DNA of 64,000 bases, taken from contig NZ_CP158016.1 of the NCBI RefSeq assembly GCF_046254905.1, positions 2,604,001-2,668,000 on the forward strand. Direction: 5' to 3'. Below are positions 8,024 to 17,340 of the stretch, one piece after another. A model generated the notes under the pieces. That model had not been told where the DNA came from. It was given only the letters and a program-made list of their open reading frames with translations, and made no database searches. Every line of letters begins with the position of its first letter. Within the stretch, counting starts at the first letter, position 1. Source of the stretch: Pseudaeromonas aegiceratis. GTDB lineage: Bacteria; Pseudomonadota; Gammaproteobacteria; Enterobacterales; Aeromonadaceae. The position numbers and the translations under genes were made by a program.

Positions 8024-9748
8024 ATGCGTACCAGTCAATATCTGCTCTCCACCCTCAAGGAAACTCCCTCCGACGCCGAAGTGGTCAGCCACCAGCTGAT
8101 GCTGCGAGCCGGCATGATCCGCAAGCTGGCCTCCGGCCTGTACAACTGGCTGCCCAGCGGCCTGCGGGTGCTGAAGAAGATTGAAAACATCGTGCGGGAA
8201 GAGATGAACAAGGCCGGCGCGGTGGAAGTTTCCATGCCGGTGGTACAACCGGCCGAGCTGTGGCAGGAGTCCGGCCGCTGGGAGCAGTACGGTCCCGAGC
8301 TGTGCCGCCTCACCGACCGTCACAACCGTCCCTTCGTGCTGGGCCCGACCCATGAGGAAGTGATCACCAACCTGGTCCGCTACGAGGTGAACAGCTACAA
8401 GCAGCTGCCCCTGAACCTCTACCAGATCCAGACCAAGTTCCGCGACGAGGTGCGCCCCCGCTTCGGCGTCATGCGCGGCCGGGAATTCCTGATGAAGGAC
8501 GCCTATTCCTTCCACATGGACAAGGCCAGCCTGGTGGAAACCTACGAGAAAATGCACGCCGCCTACTGCGCCGCCTTCAGCCGCATGGGACTGGATTTTC
8601 GTCCGGTACAGGCCGACACCGGCTCCATCGGTGGCACCGGCTCCCATGAGTTCCAGGTGCTGGCGGACAGCGGCGAGGATCTGATCGCCTTCTCCACCGG
8701 CTCAGATTACGCCGCCAACATCGAGATGGCCGAGGCCCTGGCCCCGGCCGGTGAGCGCCCTGCCCCCGCCGCCGCCCTGACCCAGATTGCCACCCCCAAC
8801 GTGCACACCATCGACGAGGTGTGTGCCTTCCTCAAGGTGGACGCCAAGCAGGTGGCCAAGACCCTGCTGGTGCTGGGTGAACCCGACGAAGCCGGTGAGC
8901 AGCCGGTGATCGCCCTGGTGCTGCGGGGTGATCACGAACTCAACGAGGTGAAGGCCGAGAAGCAACCCGGCGTCGCCAAGCCGCTGACCTTCGCCAACGA
9001 GGCCCAGATCCAGGCCGCCGCCGGCTGCGACGCCGGCTCCATCGGTCCCAAGGGGCTGAGCTGCCGGGTGATCGTGGACCGCAGCGCCGCCCATCTGGCG
9101 GACTTCGTCTGTGGCGCCAACCTCAACGGCCATCACCTGACAGGTGCCAACTGGGAGCGTGACATCCAGGGCTTCGAGGTCGCCGATCTGCGCAACGTGG
9201 TGGAAGGCGATCCCAGCCCCTGCGGCCAGGGCACCCTGCTGCTCAAGCGCGGCATCGAGGTGGGCCACATCTTCCAGCTGGGCACCAAGTACTCCGAAGC
9301 CATGAAGGCCACCGTGCTGAACGAAGAAGGCAAGGCCACCGTCATGGAGATGGGCTGCTACGGCATCGGCGTCTCCCGCCTGGTGGCCGCCGCCATCGAA
9401 CAGAACAATGACACCGCCGGTATCATCTGGCCGGATGCCATCGCCCCCTTCGAGGTGGCCATCATCCCCATGAACATGCACAAGTCCCACCGGGTCGCCG
9501 AACTGGCCGAGCGTTACTACGCCGAGCTGAAGGCCGCCGGGGTGGACGTGCTGTTTGATGACCGCAAGGAGCGTCCCGGCGTCATGTTCGCCGACATGGA
9601 ACTCATCGGGATTCCCCACGCCATCGTCATCGGCGAGCGGGGCATCGACAACGGCGTGGTGGAATACAAGTCCCGCCGTGACGGCAGCAAGCAGGAGGTG
9701 GCCATCGACGCCATCGTCGCCCAGCTGACCGCCCGCCTGGGCCGCTAA
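8024..9748 (+). CDS. proS: Prolyl-tRNA synthetase
   Basis: Class IIa aminoacyl-tRNA synthetase that charges tRNA-Pro. The 574-residue length and architecture are the bacterial type with an inserted editing domain (about residues 230-390, which deacylates Ala-tRNA-Pro) between catalytic motifs 2 and 3. Motif 2 is in FRDEVRPRFGVMRGREF (about 137-160) and motif 3 around GIGVSRLVAAAIEQ (about 446-460). AAGGA lies 7 bases before the ATG, supporting this start. Its own promoter-like element and a strong terminator make it a single-gene unit. Confidence 0.97.
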   Translation: MRTSQYLLSTLKETPSDAEVVSHQLMLRAGMIRKLASGLYNWLPSGLRVLKKIENIVREEMNKAGAVEVSMPVVQPAELWQESGRWEQYGPELCRLTDRHNRPFVLGPTHEEVITNLVRYEVNSYKQLPLNLYQIQTKFRDEVRPRFGVMRGREFLMKDAYSFHMDKASLVETYEKMHAAYCAAFSRMGLDFRPVQADTGSIGGTGSHEFQVLADSGEDLIAFSTGSDYAANIEMAEALAPAGERPAPAAALTQIATPNVHTIDEVCAFLKVDAKQVAKTLLVLGEPDEAGEQPVIALVLRGDHELNEVKAEKQPGVAKPLTFANEAQIQAAAGCDAGSIGPKGLSCRVIVDRSAAHLADFVCGANLNGHHLTGANWERDIQGFEVADLRNVVEGDPSPCGQGTLLLKRGIEVGHIFQLGTKYSEAMKATVLNEEGKATVMEMGCYGIGVSRLVAAAIEQNNDTAGIIWPDAIAPFEVAIIPMNMHKSHRVAELAERYYAELKAAGVDVLFDDRKERPGVMFADMELIGIPHAIVIGERGIDNGVVEYKSRRDGSKQEVAIDAIVAQLTARLGR

Positions 9749-9768
9749 CCCCGTCCAAGCCGAGAGAG

Positions 9769-9792
9769 AAGGCCCCATCGGGGCCTTTTTTT
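9769..9792 (+). terminator. Terminator after proS
   Basis: AAGGCCCC / GGGGCCTT stem with a 3-base loop followed by seven T residues. Confidence 0.9.
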
Positions 9793-9991
9793 ATGGCCGC
9801 ACGGCAAGAGTCAGCATCGCGCTCGCCCCCGCCTCACCATAGGCCAGAGGAAAGACCTGGCCACAGGTCGGCGGTCGCTATCCTGTAGTTCCTCCCCGCT
9901 GGTCTTCCCGCCTAAAATCCCGAGGAATAAACAAATTGGCACGGCTTTTGCCATATAGAGTCATAACGTCAAAAAATCGTGGAGATGTCGG

Positions 9992-10870
9992 ATGGAAAGC
10001 CTTCAACTGGTTGCCGCCTATGGCCGTGGCCCCGAGCTGCCGATCGGCCATTTTACCGGCTTTAGCGCCATCTCCAGCCTGGAACGGCTTGAACTGATGG
10101 AAAGCCTGATGGGACAGGATGACCCAATCCGCCTGCTGCAAACTTTTGCCGGCTGGGTCGTCAACTTCTTGCCGGTTTGCCGCCTGGAATACAACCACCG
10201 CGGGCAAACCCAGCTGCTGGTAGAGGGTCCTCAGGGGGAGAGCCAACTGTTGATCCCCTTGCAGGATCGGCTCAATCACAACATGGGGGAGCTGAGCTAC
10301 GGCCTGGTGGCCCCCCTGCAACAGCATCACCACCGCCTGCTGCAACAGCTGCATCAGATCCTGATCTACCCCCTGCGCCTGCTGCTGCGCATCGCGGAGA
10401 TGGATCTGCTGAGCCGGCAGGATCACCTCACCGGCATCGGCAACCGGGCCAGCTTCGACGAATCCCTCTCCCGGGCCATAGAGCTGAGCCAGCGGCAGGA
10501 TAATGGCCTGCTGCTGTTGCTGCTGGATCTGGATCACTTCAAGCAGATCAACGACACCCACGGCCACCCAGTGGGGGATCGGGTGCTGGTGCGCTTCGCC
10601 GAGCTGGCCAATCAGGCCATCCGCAGTACCGACCTGGCGTTCCGCTTAGGGGGGGATGAGTTTGCCCTGCTGCTGCAACCGGCGGATCCCTTCGCCGCCA
10701 ATCGCGTGGCCAGTCGTCTGCACCAGCTGCTGGCCCAGGACAGGGAACTCCAGGCCTGGCAGGTGGACTTCAGCTTCGGCCACGCCGCCTGGCAAGCGGG
10801 CATGGACAGCCTGGGGCTGTACCAGCTGGCCGATCAGCAACTGTATCTTAACAAGGCCCGTCCGCGCTAA
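9992..10870 (+). CDS. Diguanylate cyclase (soluble, GGDEF domain)
   Basis: The C-terminal half is a GGDEF domain, which makes cyclic di-GMP from two GTP. QDHLTGIGNR marks its start (about residue 143), DLDHFKQIND carries a metal-binding aspartate, and the active-site loop GGDEF is at 220-224. RSTD five residues before it is an intact RxxD inhibitory site, so product inhibition is expected. The N-terminal about 140 residues have no transmembrane segment and match no domain I recognise; they may be a small sensory domain (GAF-like fold possible). GGAG about 9 bases upstream supports the ATG. The stop overlaps the tilS stop region by four bases on the opposite strand. Confidence 0.9.
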   Translation: MESLQLVAAYGRGPELPIGHFTGFSAISSLERLELMESLMGQDDPIRLLQTFAGWVVNFLPVCRLEYNHRGQTQLLVEGPQGESQLLIPLQDRLNHNMGELSYGLVAPLQQHHHRLLQQLHQILIYPLRLLLRIAEMDLLSRQDHLTGIGNRASFDESLSRAIELSQRQDNGLLLLLLDLDHFKQINDTHGHPVGDRVLVRFAELANQAIRSTDLAFRLGGDEFALLLQPADPFAANRVASRLHQLLAQDRELQAWQVDFSFGHAAWQAGMDSLGLYQLADQQLYLNKARPR

Positions 10871-12192
10871 GCCGAAGCCGATCGCCAGATGAGTGTCGCC
10901 CGCGCCTCGCCTTGCCGAGGCGCGCCCGCCTCACAGACCAGCTTGCCGGCAATCGCCACCGGCACCTCGCCGTAATAGAGCACAGGCCAGCGGGCTCGCA
11001 ACCAGGGCGCCACCCCCAACTCCTGCCATAGCTTCTTCAGCGGCCGCGAGCCGCCGCGGCCCACCGGGCGCAGCCGGCTGCCCCCCGGCAGGCACCAGCG
11101 CAGGCTGACCGGCTCATCCACATCGGGTAGCCGCAATTCCCCCGCCTCCCATACCCTGAGCCCAGCCCAGCCCAGCTCCGCCGGCAGCCGGCACAGGCCA
11201 TTCACCGTCAGGGATACCTGGCCCGGCGACAAGAACCCTTGTTTGGCCACCTGATGCAAGGCATCGGCATAGCGATACAGGGTGCCGCCGGCCCAGTGCA
11301 ACGCCGGGGTGGCATCGGCCTGGGCCTGGACCAGCTGGGGCCAGATGCTGAGCAATTGGGTCTCGCTGGGCACGGTGCCGGTTTGTTGACGCAACCAATG
11401 GCGCAACAGATTGTGCCGTCGGGGCACGGAGAGGGTCGCCAGCGGCATCAGCGCCAGGCTGGCACCCGCCCCCTGGCATGACGCCAGATCGGCCTGGGCC
11501 AGCTCGTCGGCCAACGCCGCCTGCTCGGCACACAGCCGGGCCGTGCGGCTGGCCGCCTGGGCAAAGCCCGGCCAGCGTTCCTGCAAGGACGGCACTATGG
11601 CATGGCGCAGAAAGTTGCGATCAAAGTCCAGATCGGCATTGCTCTCATCCTCGATCCAGCTCAAGCCCGCCGCCTCGGCCCAGGCCGCCAGCTCGGCGCG
11701 GCTGTGACCCAGCAGAGGCCGGATCAGCGCACCGCCGGCAAAGGCTTGCCGCCGCCCCATGGCCGCCAGTCCCCGGGGGCCGGCACCGCGCTTCACCGCC
11801 AGCAGCAGGGTCTCCAGCTGATCATCCTGGTGGTGCGCGGTCAGTAAGCGCTCACCGGGGGACAGCCGGGCCGCCAGGGCCCCATAGCGCGCCTCTCGCG
11901 CCACCGCCTCCAGACTCTGCCGCGGACCGCACGCCAGCCGCAACCGCACCACCGTCAGCGGCACATCACAGGCATCGCAAATTTGCTGGCAGTGGGTCGC
12001 CCACCCATCGGCGTTAGGGCTCAGCCCATGGTGTACATGTACGGCCCTGAGCGAATAGCCAGGCTGGCTGTCCCGCAGGGCCACCAGCCAGGCCAAGAGC
12101 ACCCGGGAGTCCAGGCCACCGCTGTAGGCCAGCAGCAAGGGGCCCGGCGGCAACAGCTGGCGCAGTTCTGTGAGGGGCACGGCGGGTAACAT
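10867..12192 (-). CDS. tilS: tRNA(Ile)-lysidine synthase
   Basis: TilS attaches lysine to C34 of the AUA-reading tRNA-Ile, changing both codon and amino-acid identity. The 441-residue protein has the PP-loop ATP-binding motif SGGLDS at 24-29, the conserved block HVHHGLSPNADGWATHC, HHQDDQLET, and C-terminal tRNA-binding domains (substrate-binding and TilS C-terminal domains). It follows accA, as in E. coli, but a terminator lies between them, so it probably has its own promoter or relies on read-through. Confidence 0.94.
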   Translation of the reverse strand: MLPAVPLTELRQLLPPGPLLLAYSGGLDSRVLLAWLVALRDSQPGYSLRAVHVHHGLSPNADGWATHCQQICDACDVPLTVVRLRLACGPRQSLEAVAREARYGALAARLSPGERLLTAHHQDDQLETLLLAVKRGAGPRGLAAMGRRQAFAGGALIRPLLGHSRAELAAWAEAAGLSWIEDESNADLDFDRNFLRHAIVPSLQERWPGFAQAASRTARLCAEQAALADELAQADLASCQGAGASLALMPLATLSVPRRHNLLRHWLRQQTGTVPSETQLLSIWPQLVQAQADATPALHWAGGTLYRYADALHQVAKQGFLSPGQVSLTVNGLCRLPAELGWAGLRVWEAGELRLPDVDEPVSLRWCLPGGSRLRPVGRGGSRPLKKLWQELGVAPWLRARWPVLYYGEVPVAIAGKLVCEAGAPRQGEARATLIWRSASA

Positions 12193-12219
12193 GGCGACTC
12201 CTTAGGCAAAGACCCAGAC

Positions 12220-12244
12220 AAAAAGGCCGCCCCGAGGGACGGCC
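12220..12244 (-). terminator. Terminator after accA
   Basis: On the minus strand GGCCGTCCC / GGGGCGGCC form a 9-base stem (one G-T pair) with a 2-base nominal loop, then five T residues. It marks the end of the long lipid/outer-membrane block. Confidence 0.8.
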
Positions 12245-12262
12245 ATCTGCTGCTGGGCGGGC

Positions 12263-13225
12263 TTAGCAGTAGCCATAGCCCATCAGGCGCTGATAGCGCT
12301 GGGCGATCAGCTCCTCAGCGGTGAGCAGGCGCAGCTCGGACAAGTCCGCCAGCAGGCGGGTCTTGAGGTGGGCCACCATCTCATCCAGGTTGCGGTGGGC
12401 ACCGCCCAGGGGCTCGGGGATGATGTTGTCGATGAGCCCCAATTCTTTCAAGCGCTGGGCCGTGATGCCCATGGCCTCGGCGGCCATGGCGGCCTTGTCG
12501 GCGCTCTTCCACAGAATGCTGGCACAGCCTTCGGGGGAGATCACCGAGTAGGTGGAGTACTGCAGCATGTTGACCCGATCCCCCACGCCGATGGCCAGGG
12601 CACCGCCTGAACCGCCCTCGCCGATCACGGTGCAGATCACCGGCACCTTGAGGCCGGACATCACCTTGAGGTTGCGGGCGATGGCTTCGGACTGACCGCG
12701 CTCCTCGGCCCCCACACCCGGATAGGCCCCCGGGGTGTCGATGAAGGTGATGATGGGCATCTTGAAGCGCTCGGCCATCTCCATCAGCCGCAGGGCTTTG
12801 CGGTAGCCCTCGGGCCGCGGCATGCCGAAGTTGCGCTTGATCTTCTCCTGGGTATCCCGGCCCTTCTGCTGGCCAATCACCATCACAGGCTCATCGTCGA
12901 AACGGGCCACCCCGCCGACGATGGCCTTGTCATCGGCATAGGCGCGGTCACCGGCCAGTTCGTCGAACTCGGTGAACAGGCGGGCTATGTAGTCCTGGGT
13001 GTAGGGACGCAGGGGATGACGGGCCAGCTGGGAGATCTGCCAGGCACCCAGATCGCCGAACAGCTTGCGCGTCAGCTCCTCGTTCTTCTTCTCCAGCCGC
13101 GCTATCTCTTCGGAGAGATCCACGTTGTTGCCCACGCCGCTGCTCACATGCTTGAGCTCATCGATCTGCGCCACCAGCTCGGCGATAGGCTGTTCAAACT
13201 CGAGGTAATTCAGATTCATAGTCAA
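12263..13225 (-). CDS. accA: Acetyl-CoA carboxylase carboxyltransferase subunit alpha
   Basis: AccA, with AccD, transfers the carboxyl group from biotin to acetyl-CoA to give malonyl-CoA, the first committed step of fatty-acid synthesis. The 320-residue length is typical (E. coli 319). Visible family blocks include LEFEQPIAELVAQIDEL at the N-terminus, the crotonase-fold core around IGQQKGRDT, and FIDTPGAYPGVGAEERGQ and GEGGSGGALAI, which build the oxyanion hole and CoA site. It starts 15 bases after dnaE, as in E. coli. Confidence 0.97.
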   Translation of the reverse strand: MTMNLNYLEFEQPIAELVAQIDELKHVSSGVGNNVDLSEEIARLEKKNEELTRKLFGDLGAWQISQLARHPLRPYTQDYIARLFTEFDELAGDRAYADDKAIVGGVARFDDEPVMVIGQQKGRDTQEKIKRNFGMPRPEGYRKALRLMEMAERFKMPIITFIDTPGAYPGVGAEERGQSEAIARNLKVMSGLKVPVICTVIGEGGSGGALAIGVGDRVNMLQYSTYSVISPEGCASILWKSADKAAMAAEAMGITAQRLKELGLIDNIIPEPLGGAHRNLDEMVAHLKTRLLADLSELRLLTAEELIAQRYQRLMGYGYC

Positions 13226-13240
13226 TTCCGAAATCGCTAC

Positions 13241-16200
13241 TTAAAACATGAGCTCGACCGCGGACTTGCCCAGCAAGCCCCGCAGGTCGTCCAGTAGTTG
13301 ATCGGTCGGCGTCACCCGCCACTGGGTGCCCAGGGCCAATTGCGCCTGGACGCCCGGTTTGCGATAGCATACCTGAACCGGGCAGACCCCGGCACGGTGT
13401 GGCTCCATTATTTCCATAAAACGTTGGAAAAAACGGCCGTCGATCTGATTGTTATCCAGTTGCAGCCGCAGTTGCCGGGCATGTCTGGCCCGGGCCTCGG
13501 CGATATCCATGACATCACGGGCCGACATTTTAAGGCCACCGGAGAAGTCGTCAAAGCCGACCTGTCCGCTGACCACCAGGATGCGGTCCTTTTCCAGTAA
13601 GGGTTCGAAGCGCTCCAGCGCCTCGGAGAACAGGGTCACGTCCAGCCGACCGGAGCGATCGTCCAGGGTCATTATCCCCATGCGGGTACCACGCTTGGTG
13701 ACCATGACCCGAGTGGCGATCACCAGACCCGCCGCCGTGGTGATCTTGTCCCGGTCCGTGGGATGCAGATCGCACAGCCGCGCCGAGGTGTAGTGCCTGA
13801 GCTCCGCCTGGTATTGGTTGATCGGGTGACCCGTGAGGTAAAGCCCCAAGGTCTCCCGCTCCCCATCCAGCCAGACCTTGTCCGGCCACTCGGGCACCTG
13901 GGCGAACACCGGCGGCGGCACCACGGCGTCGTCGGCGAACAGATCGCCGAACAGATCGTTCTGCCCCAGGGCCTGATCCTTGGCCTTCTGCTCGGCGGCC
14001 TTCATGGCTTCCGGCAAGGAGGCCATCAGGGCGGCTCTGTGGGGCCCCAGGCGGTCCAGAGCACCGGCCAGCACCAGCTTCTCCATCACCCGCTTGTTGA
14101 GGCGCTTGATGTCCACCCGGTTGCAGAAATCGAACAGATCCCGGAAGCCACCGCCGGCATCCCTTGCTTCGAGAATCGCCTCGATGGGGCCTTCCCCCAC
14201 CCCCTTGACTGCACCTATGCCGTAGACGATGTGGCCCTGTTCATTGACGGTGAAACGGTAGCGCCCGGTGTTGACATCCGGGGGTATGATGGTGAGCCCC
14301 ATGCGCTGACACTCGTCCACCAGGGTCACTATCTTGTCGGTGTTGTCCATGTCCGCCGTCATCACCGCCGCCATAAACTCGGCGGGGAAATGGGTCTTGA
14401 GCCACAGGGTCTGATAGGAGACCAGGGCATAGGCGGCGGAGTGGGACTTGTTGAAGCCGTAGCCGGCGAACTTCTCCACGAGGTCGAAGATCTTCATCGC
14501 CAGCTCGCCGTCGACGCCGTTCTTCACCGCCCCTTCCTCGAAGCCGGCCCGCTGCTTGGCCATCTCCTCGGGCTTCTTCTTCCCCATGGCGCGGCGCAGC
14601 ATGTCGGCGCCCCCTAGCGTATACCCCGCCAGCACCTGGGCGATCTGCATCACCTGTTCCTGGTAGAGGATGATGCCGTAGGTGGGATCCAGGATGGGCT
14701 TCAGGCTCTCGTGCTGCCAGGTGGCATCCGGATAGGAGATGGCTTCGTTGCCGTGCTTACGGTCGATGAAGTTGTCCACCATGCCGGACTGCAGGGGCCC
14801 CGGACGGAACAGGGCCACCAGGGCGATCATGTCTTCGAAGCAGTCGGGCTTGAGGCGCTTGATCAGATCCTTCATGCCGCGGGATTCCAGCTGGAACACC
14901 GCCGTGGTCTCACAGCCCAACAGGGTCTTGAAGGAGGCCGGGTCATCCAGCGGGATGGCGGCGATATTCACCGGCTCCCTACCCTCCTGTGCCAGCCTGG
15001 GGTTGATCATCCCCAGGGCCCACTCGATGATGGTGAGGGTCCGCAGCCCCAAAAAGTCGAACTTCACCAGGCCCGCGTATTCCACGTCGTTCTTGTCGAA
15101 CTGGGTCACCGGGTTCTTGCCTTCGCCGTCGCAGTACAGGGGGGCGAAGTCGGTGATCTTGGTGGGGGCTATGACCACGCCACCGGCGTGCTTGCCGGCG
15201 TTGCGGGTCACCCCCTCGAGCCGGCGGGCCATGTCGATGAGGGCCTTGACCTCCTCGTCCTGGTTATACAGCTCCGGCAGCTTGGGCTCGGCCTCGAAGG
15301 CCTTGTCCAGGGTCATGCCCGGATCCGGCGGCACCAGCTTGGAGATGCGATCCACGAAGCCGTAGGGGTGGCCCAGCACCCGACCCACGTCGCGAATGGC
15401 CGCCTTGGCCGCCATGGAGCCAAAGGTGATGATCTGGGACACCGCCTCCCGGCCGTACATGTCCGCCACATGCTCGATCACCTTGTCCCGGCGATCCATG
15501 CAGAAGTCCACGTCGAAGTCGGGCATGGAGACCCGCTCGGGGTTCAGGAAGCGTTCGAACAGCAGGTCGAATTCAAGCGGATCCAGATCGGTGATCTTGA
15601 GGGAGTAGGCCACCAGGGAGCCCGCCCCCGAGCCCCGGCCAGGTCCCACCGGGATGCCGTTATCCTTGGACCACTGGATAAACTCCATCACGATGAGGAA
15701 GTAACCGGGGAAGCCCATCTGGTTGATCACCTTGAGCTCCACCTCGAGGCGCTCATCGTATTCGGGACGTTTCTCAGTCCGCACCGCCGGATCCGGGAAC
15801 AGGAATGCCAGACGCTCCTCCAGCCCCTCCCTGGACTTCATCACCAGGAAGTCTTCGGTGGACATGTCGCCGGTGGGGAAGTTGGGCAGGAAGTATTCAC
15901 CCAGGCGCACAGTGACGTTGCAGCGCTTGGCGATCTCCACCGTGTTGGCCAGGGCCTCCGGCAAGTCGGCAAACAGCGCCACCATCTCGTCGACACTGCG
16001 CAGATACTGCTGGCGGCTGTAGCGCTTGGGGCGACGGGCGTCATCCAGGGTGTAGCCATCGTGGATGGCCACCCGGATCTCGTGGGCCTCGAAGTCTGAC
16101 TCGTCGCGGAACACCACCTCGTTGGTGGCCACCACGGGCACCCCCTGCTCGCCGGCCAGCTTCACCGCCATGTGCAGGTAGCTCTCCTCGTCGGTGCGCC

Positions 16201-16720
16201 CGGTGCGGATCAGCTCCAGATAGTAGCGATTGGCAAAATGCTGCTGATAGAAGGCCAGGGTCTGGGCCACCATGGCCTGGTTGCCCTTGAGCAGGAAGCG
16301 GCCCACGTCCCCCTCCCGCCCGCCGGAGAGCAGGATGAGGCCGGCGGAGAGCTCCGCCAGCCAGGCCTTGTCCACCACGGCCCGGCCCTGGACATGGCCG
16401 CGCAGGTAGGCGCGGGAAATGAGCTGCACCAGGTTCTGCTGACCGTCGTTGTCCATGGCCAGGGCGGTGAGGCGGTAGAGTTCGTCCCCCAGCTCGGGGC
16501 TCTGCAGCCAGAGATCGGCGCCGACGATGGGCTTCATGCCCTTGCCGTGGGCCTCGCCGTAGAAGCGAACCAGGCCGCACTGGTTCATCTGATCCGTCAG
16601 GGCCATGGCCGGCATGCCAAACTCGGCGGCGCGGGCCACCAGGGGTTTGACCTTCTGCAGGCCATCGATCATGGAAAAGTCGGAATGCACCCGCAGGTGA
16701 ATGAAACGTGGCTCCGCCAT
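13241..16720 (-). CDS. dnaE: DNA polymerase III subunit alpha
   Basis: The replicative polymerase subunit, 1159 residues (E. coli 1160). The N-terminal PHP domain starts FIHLRVHSDFSMIDG; the catalytic palm has PDFDVDFCMDRRD with the paired aspartates; helix-hairpin-helix and OB-fold parts follow (ITTAAGLVIATRV...). QNDLFGDLF, near residue 920, corresponds to the internal beta-clamp binding motif. It lies between rnhB (20-base gap) and accA (15-base gap), the conserved order in gammaproteobacteria. Confidence 0.98.
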   Translation of the reverse strand: MAEPRFIHLRVHSDFSMIDGLQKVKPLVARAAEFGMPAMALTDQMNQCGLVRFYGEAHGKGMKPIVGADLWLQSPELGDELYRLTALAMDNDGQQNLVQLISRAYLRGHVQGRAVVDKAWLAELSAGLILLSGGREGDVGRFLLKGNQAMVAQTLAFYQQHFANRYYLELIRTGRTDEESYLHMAVKLAGEQGVPVVATNEVVFRDESDFEAHEIRVAIHDGYTLDDARRPKRYSRQQYLRSVDEMVALFADLPEALANTVEIAKRCNVTVRLGEYFLPNFPTGDMSTEDFLVMKSREGLEERLAFLFPDPAVRTEKRPEYDERLEVELKVINQMGFPGYFLIVMEFIQWSKDNGIPVGPGRGSGAGSLVAYSLKITDLDPLEFDLLFERFLNPERVSMPDFDVDFCMDRRDKVIEHVADMYGREAVSQIITFGSMAAKAAIRDVGRVLGHPYGFVDRISKLVPPDPGMTLDKAFEAEPKLPELYNQDEEVKALIDMARRLEGVTRNAGKHAGGVVIAPTKITDFAPLYCDGEGKNPVTQFDKNDVEYAGLVKFDFLGLRTLTIIEWALGMINPRLAQEGREPVNIAAIPLDDPASFKTLLGCETTAVFQLESRGMKDLIKRLKPDCFEDMIALVALFRPGPLQSGMVDNFIDRKHGNEAISYPDATWQHESLKPILDPTYGIILYQEQVMQIAQVLAGYTLGGADMLRRAMGKKKPEEMAKQRAGFEEGAVKNGVDGELAMKIFDLVEKFAGYGFNKSHSAAYALVSYQTLWLKTHFPAEFMAAVMTADMDNTDKIVTLVDECQRMGLTIIPPDVNTGRYRFTVNEQGHIVYGIGAVKGVGEGPIEAILEARDAGGGFRDLFDFCNRVDIKRLNKRVMEKLVLAGALDRLGPHRAALMASLPEAMKAAEQKAKDQALGQNDLFGDLFADDAVVPPPVFAQVPEWPDKVWLDGERETLGLYLTGHPINQYQAELRHYTSARLCDLHPTDRDKITTAAGLVIATRVMVTKRGTRMGIMTLDDRSGRLDVTLFSEALERFEPLLEKDRILVVSGQVGFDDFSGGLKMSARDVMDIAEARARHARQLRLQLDNNQIDGRFFQRFMEIMEPHRAGVCPVQVCYRKPGVQAQLALGTQWRVTPTDQLLDDLRGLLGKSAVELMF

Positions 16721-16740
16721 GGTTGGGCTCCCTCGAGTGA

Positions 16741-17340
16741 TCAGGCCAGGCCTAGGGCCAGGCGCACGGGTCTGAAGCTGCGACGGTGGTATTCGGTCAC
16801 CCCGTATTGGGCGATGCGCTCCAGGTGCAGGGCGGTGGGGTAGCCCTTGTGCTGGGCAAACCCGTATTGGGGGAAGCGGGCATCCAGCGCCACCATCTCG
16901 GCGTCCCGGGTCACCTTGGCCAGGATGGAGGCGGCGCTGATCTCCGCCACCAGGCCATCACCCTTGACCACCGCCAACGAGGGCACGCCAAAATCCGGGC
17001 TGCGATTGCCGTCCACCAGCACCGCCTGGGCGGCGAGGGGCAGGGCCGCCACCGCCCGCTGCATGGCCAGCATAGTGGCCTTGAGAATGTTGAGTTCGTC
17101 GATCTCCGCCGGCGAGCAGCGACCGATGGCAAAGGCCAGGGCCTTGTCCTGGATCTCGTCATACAGCGCCAGCCGCTTCTTCTCCGAGAGCTTCTTGGAG
17201 TCGGCCAGGCCGGTAATGGGCCGGGTCGCATCAAGGATGACGGCGGCAGTCACCACGTCCCCCACCAGGGGGCCGCGGCCCACTTCGTCCACACCGGCCA
17301 CCCGCAACAAGGCCGGATCCCAGGGATAGCTAAAGCTCAT
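16741..17340 (-). CDS. rnhB: Ribonuclease HII
   Basis: RNase HII cuts RNA in RNA-DNA hybrids and starts removal of single ribonucleotides in DNA. The 199-residue protein has the N-terminal motif VDEVGRGPLVGDV with catalytic Asp18 and Glu19, plus the later acidic residues in LVDGNRSPDF and SILAKVTRDAEM. Its ATG overlaps the lpxB stop (ATGA), indicating coupled translation. Confidence 0.96.
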   Translation of the reverse strand: MSFSYPWDPALLRVAGVDEVGRGPLVGDVVTAAVILDATRPITGLADSKKLSEKKRLALYDEIQDKALAFAIGRCSPAEIDELNILKATMLAMQRAVAALPLAAQAVLVDGNRSPDFGVPSLAVVKGDGLVAEISAASILAKVTRDAEMVALDARFPQYGFAQHKGYPTALHLERIAQYGVTEYHRRSFRPVRLALGLA

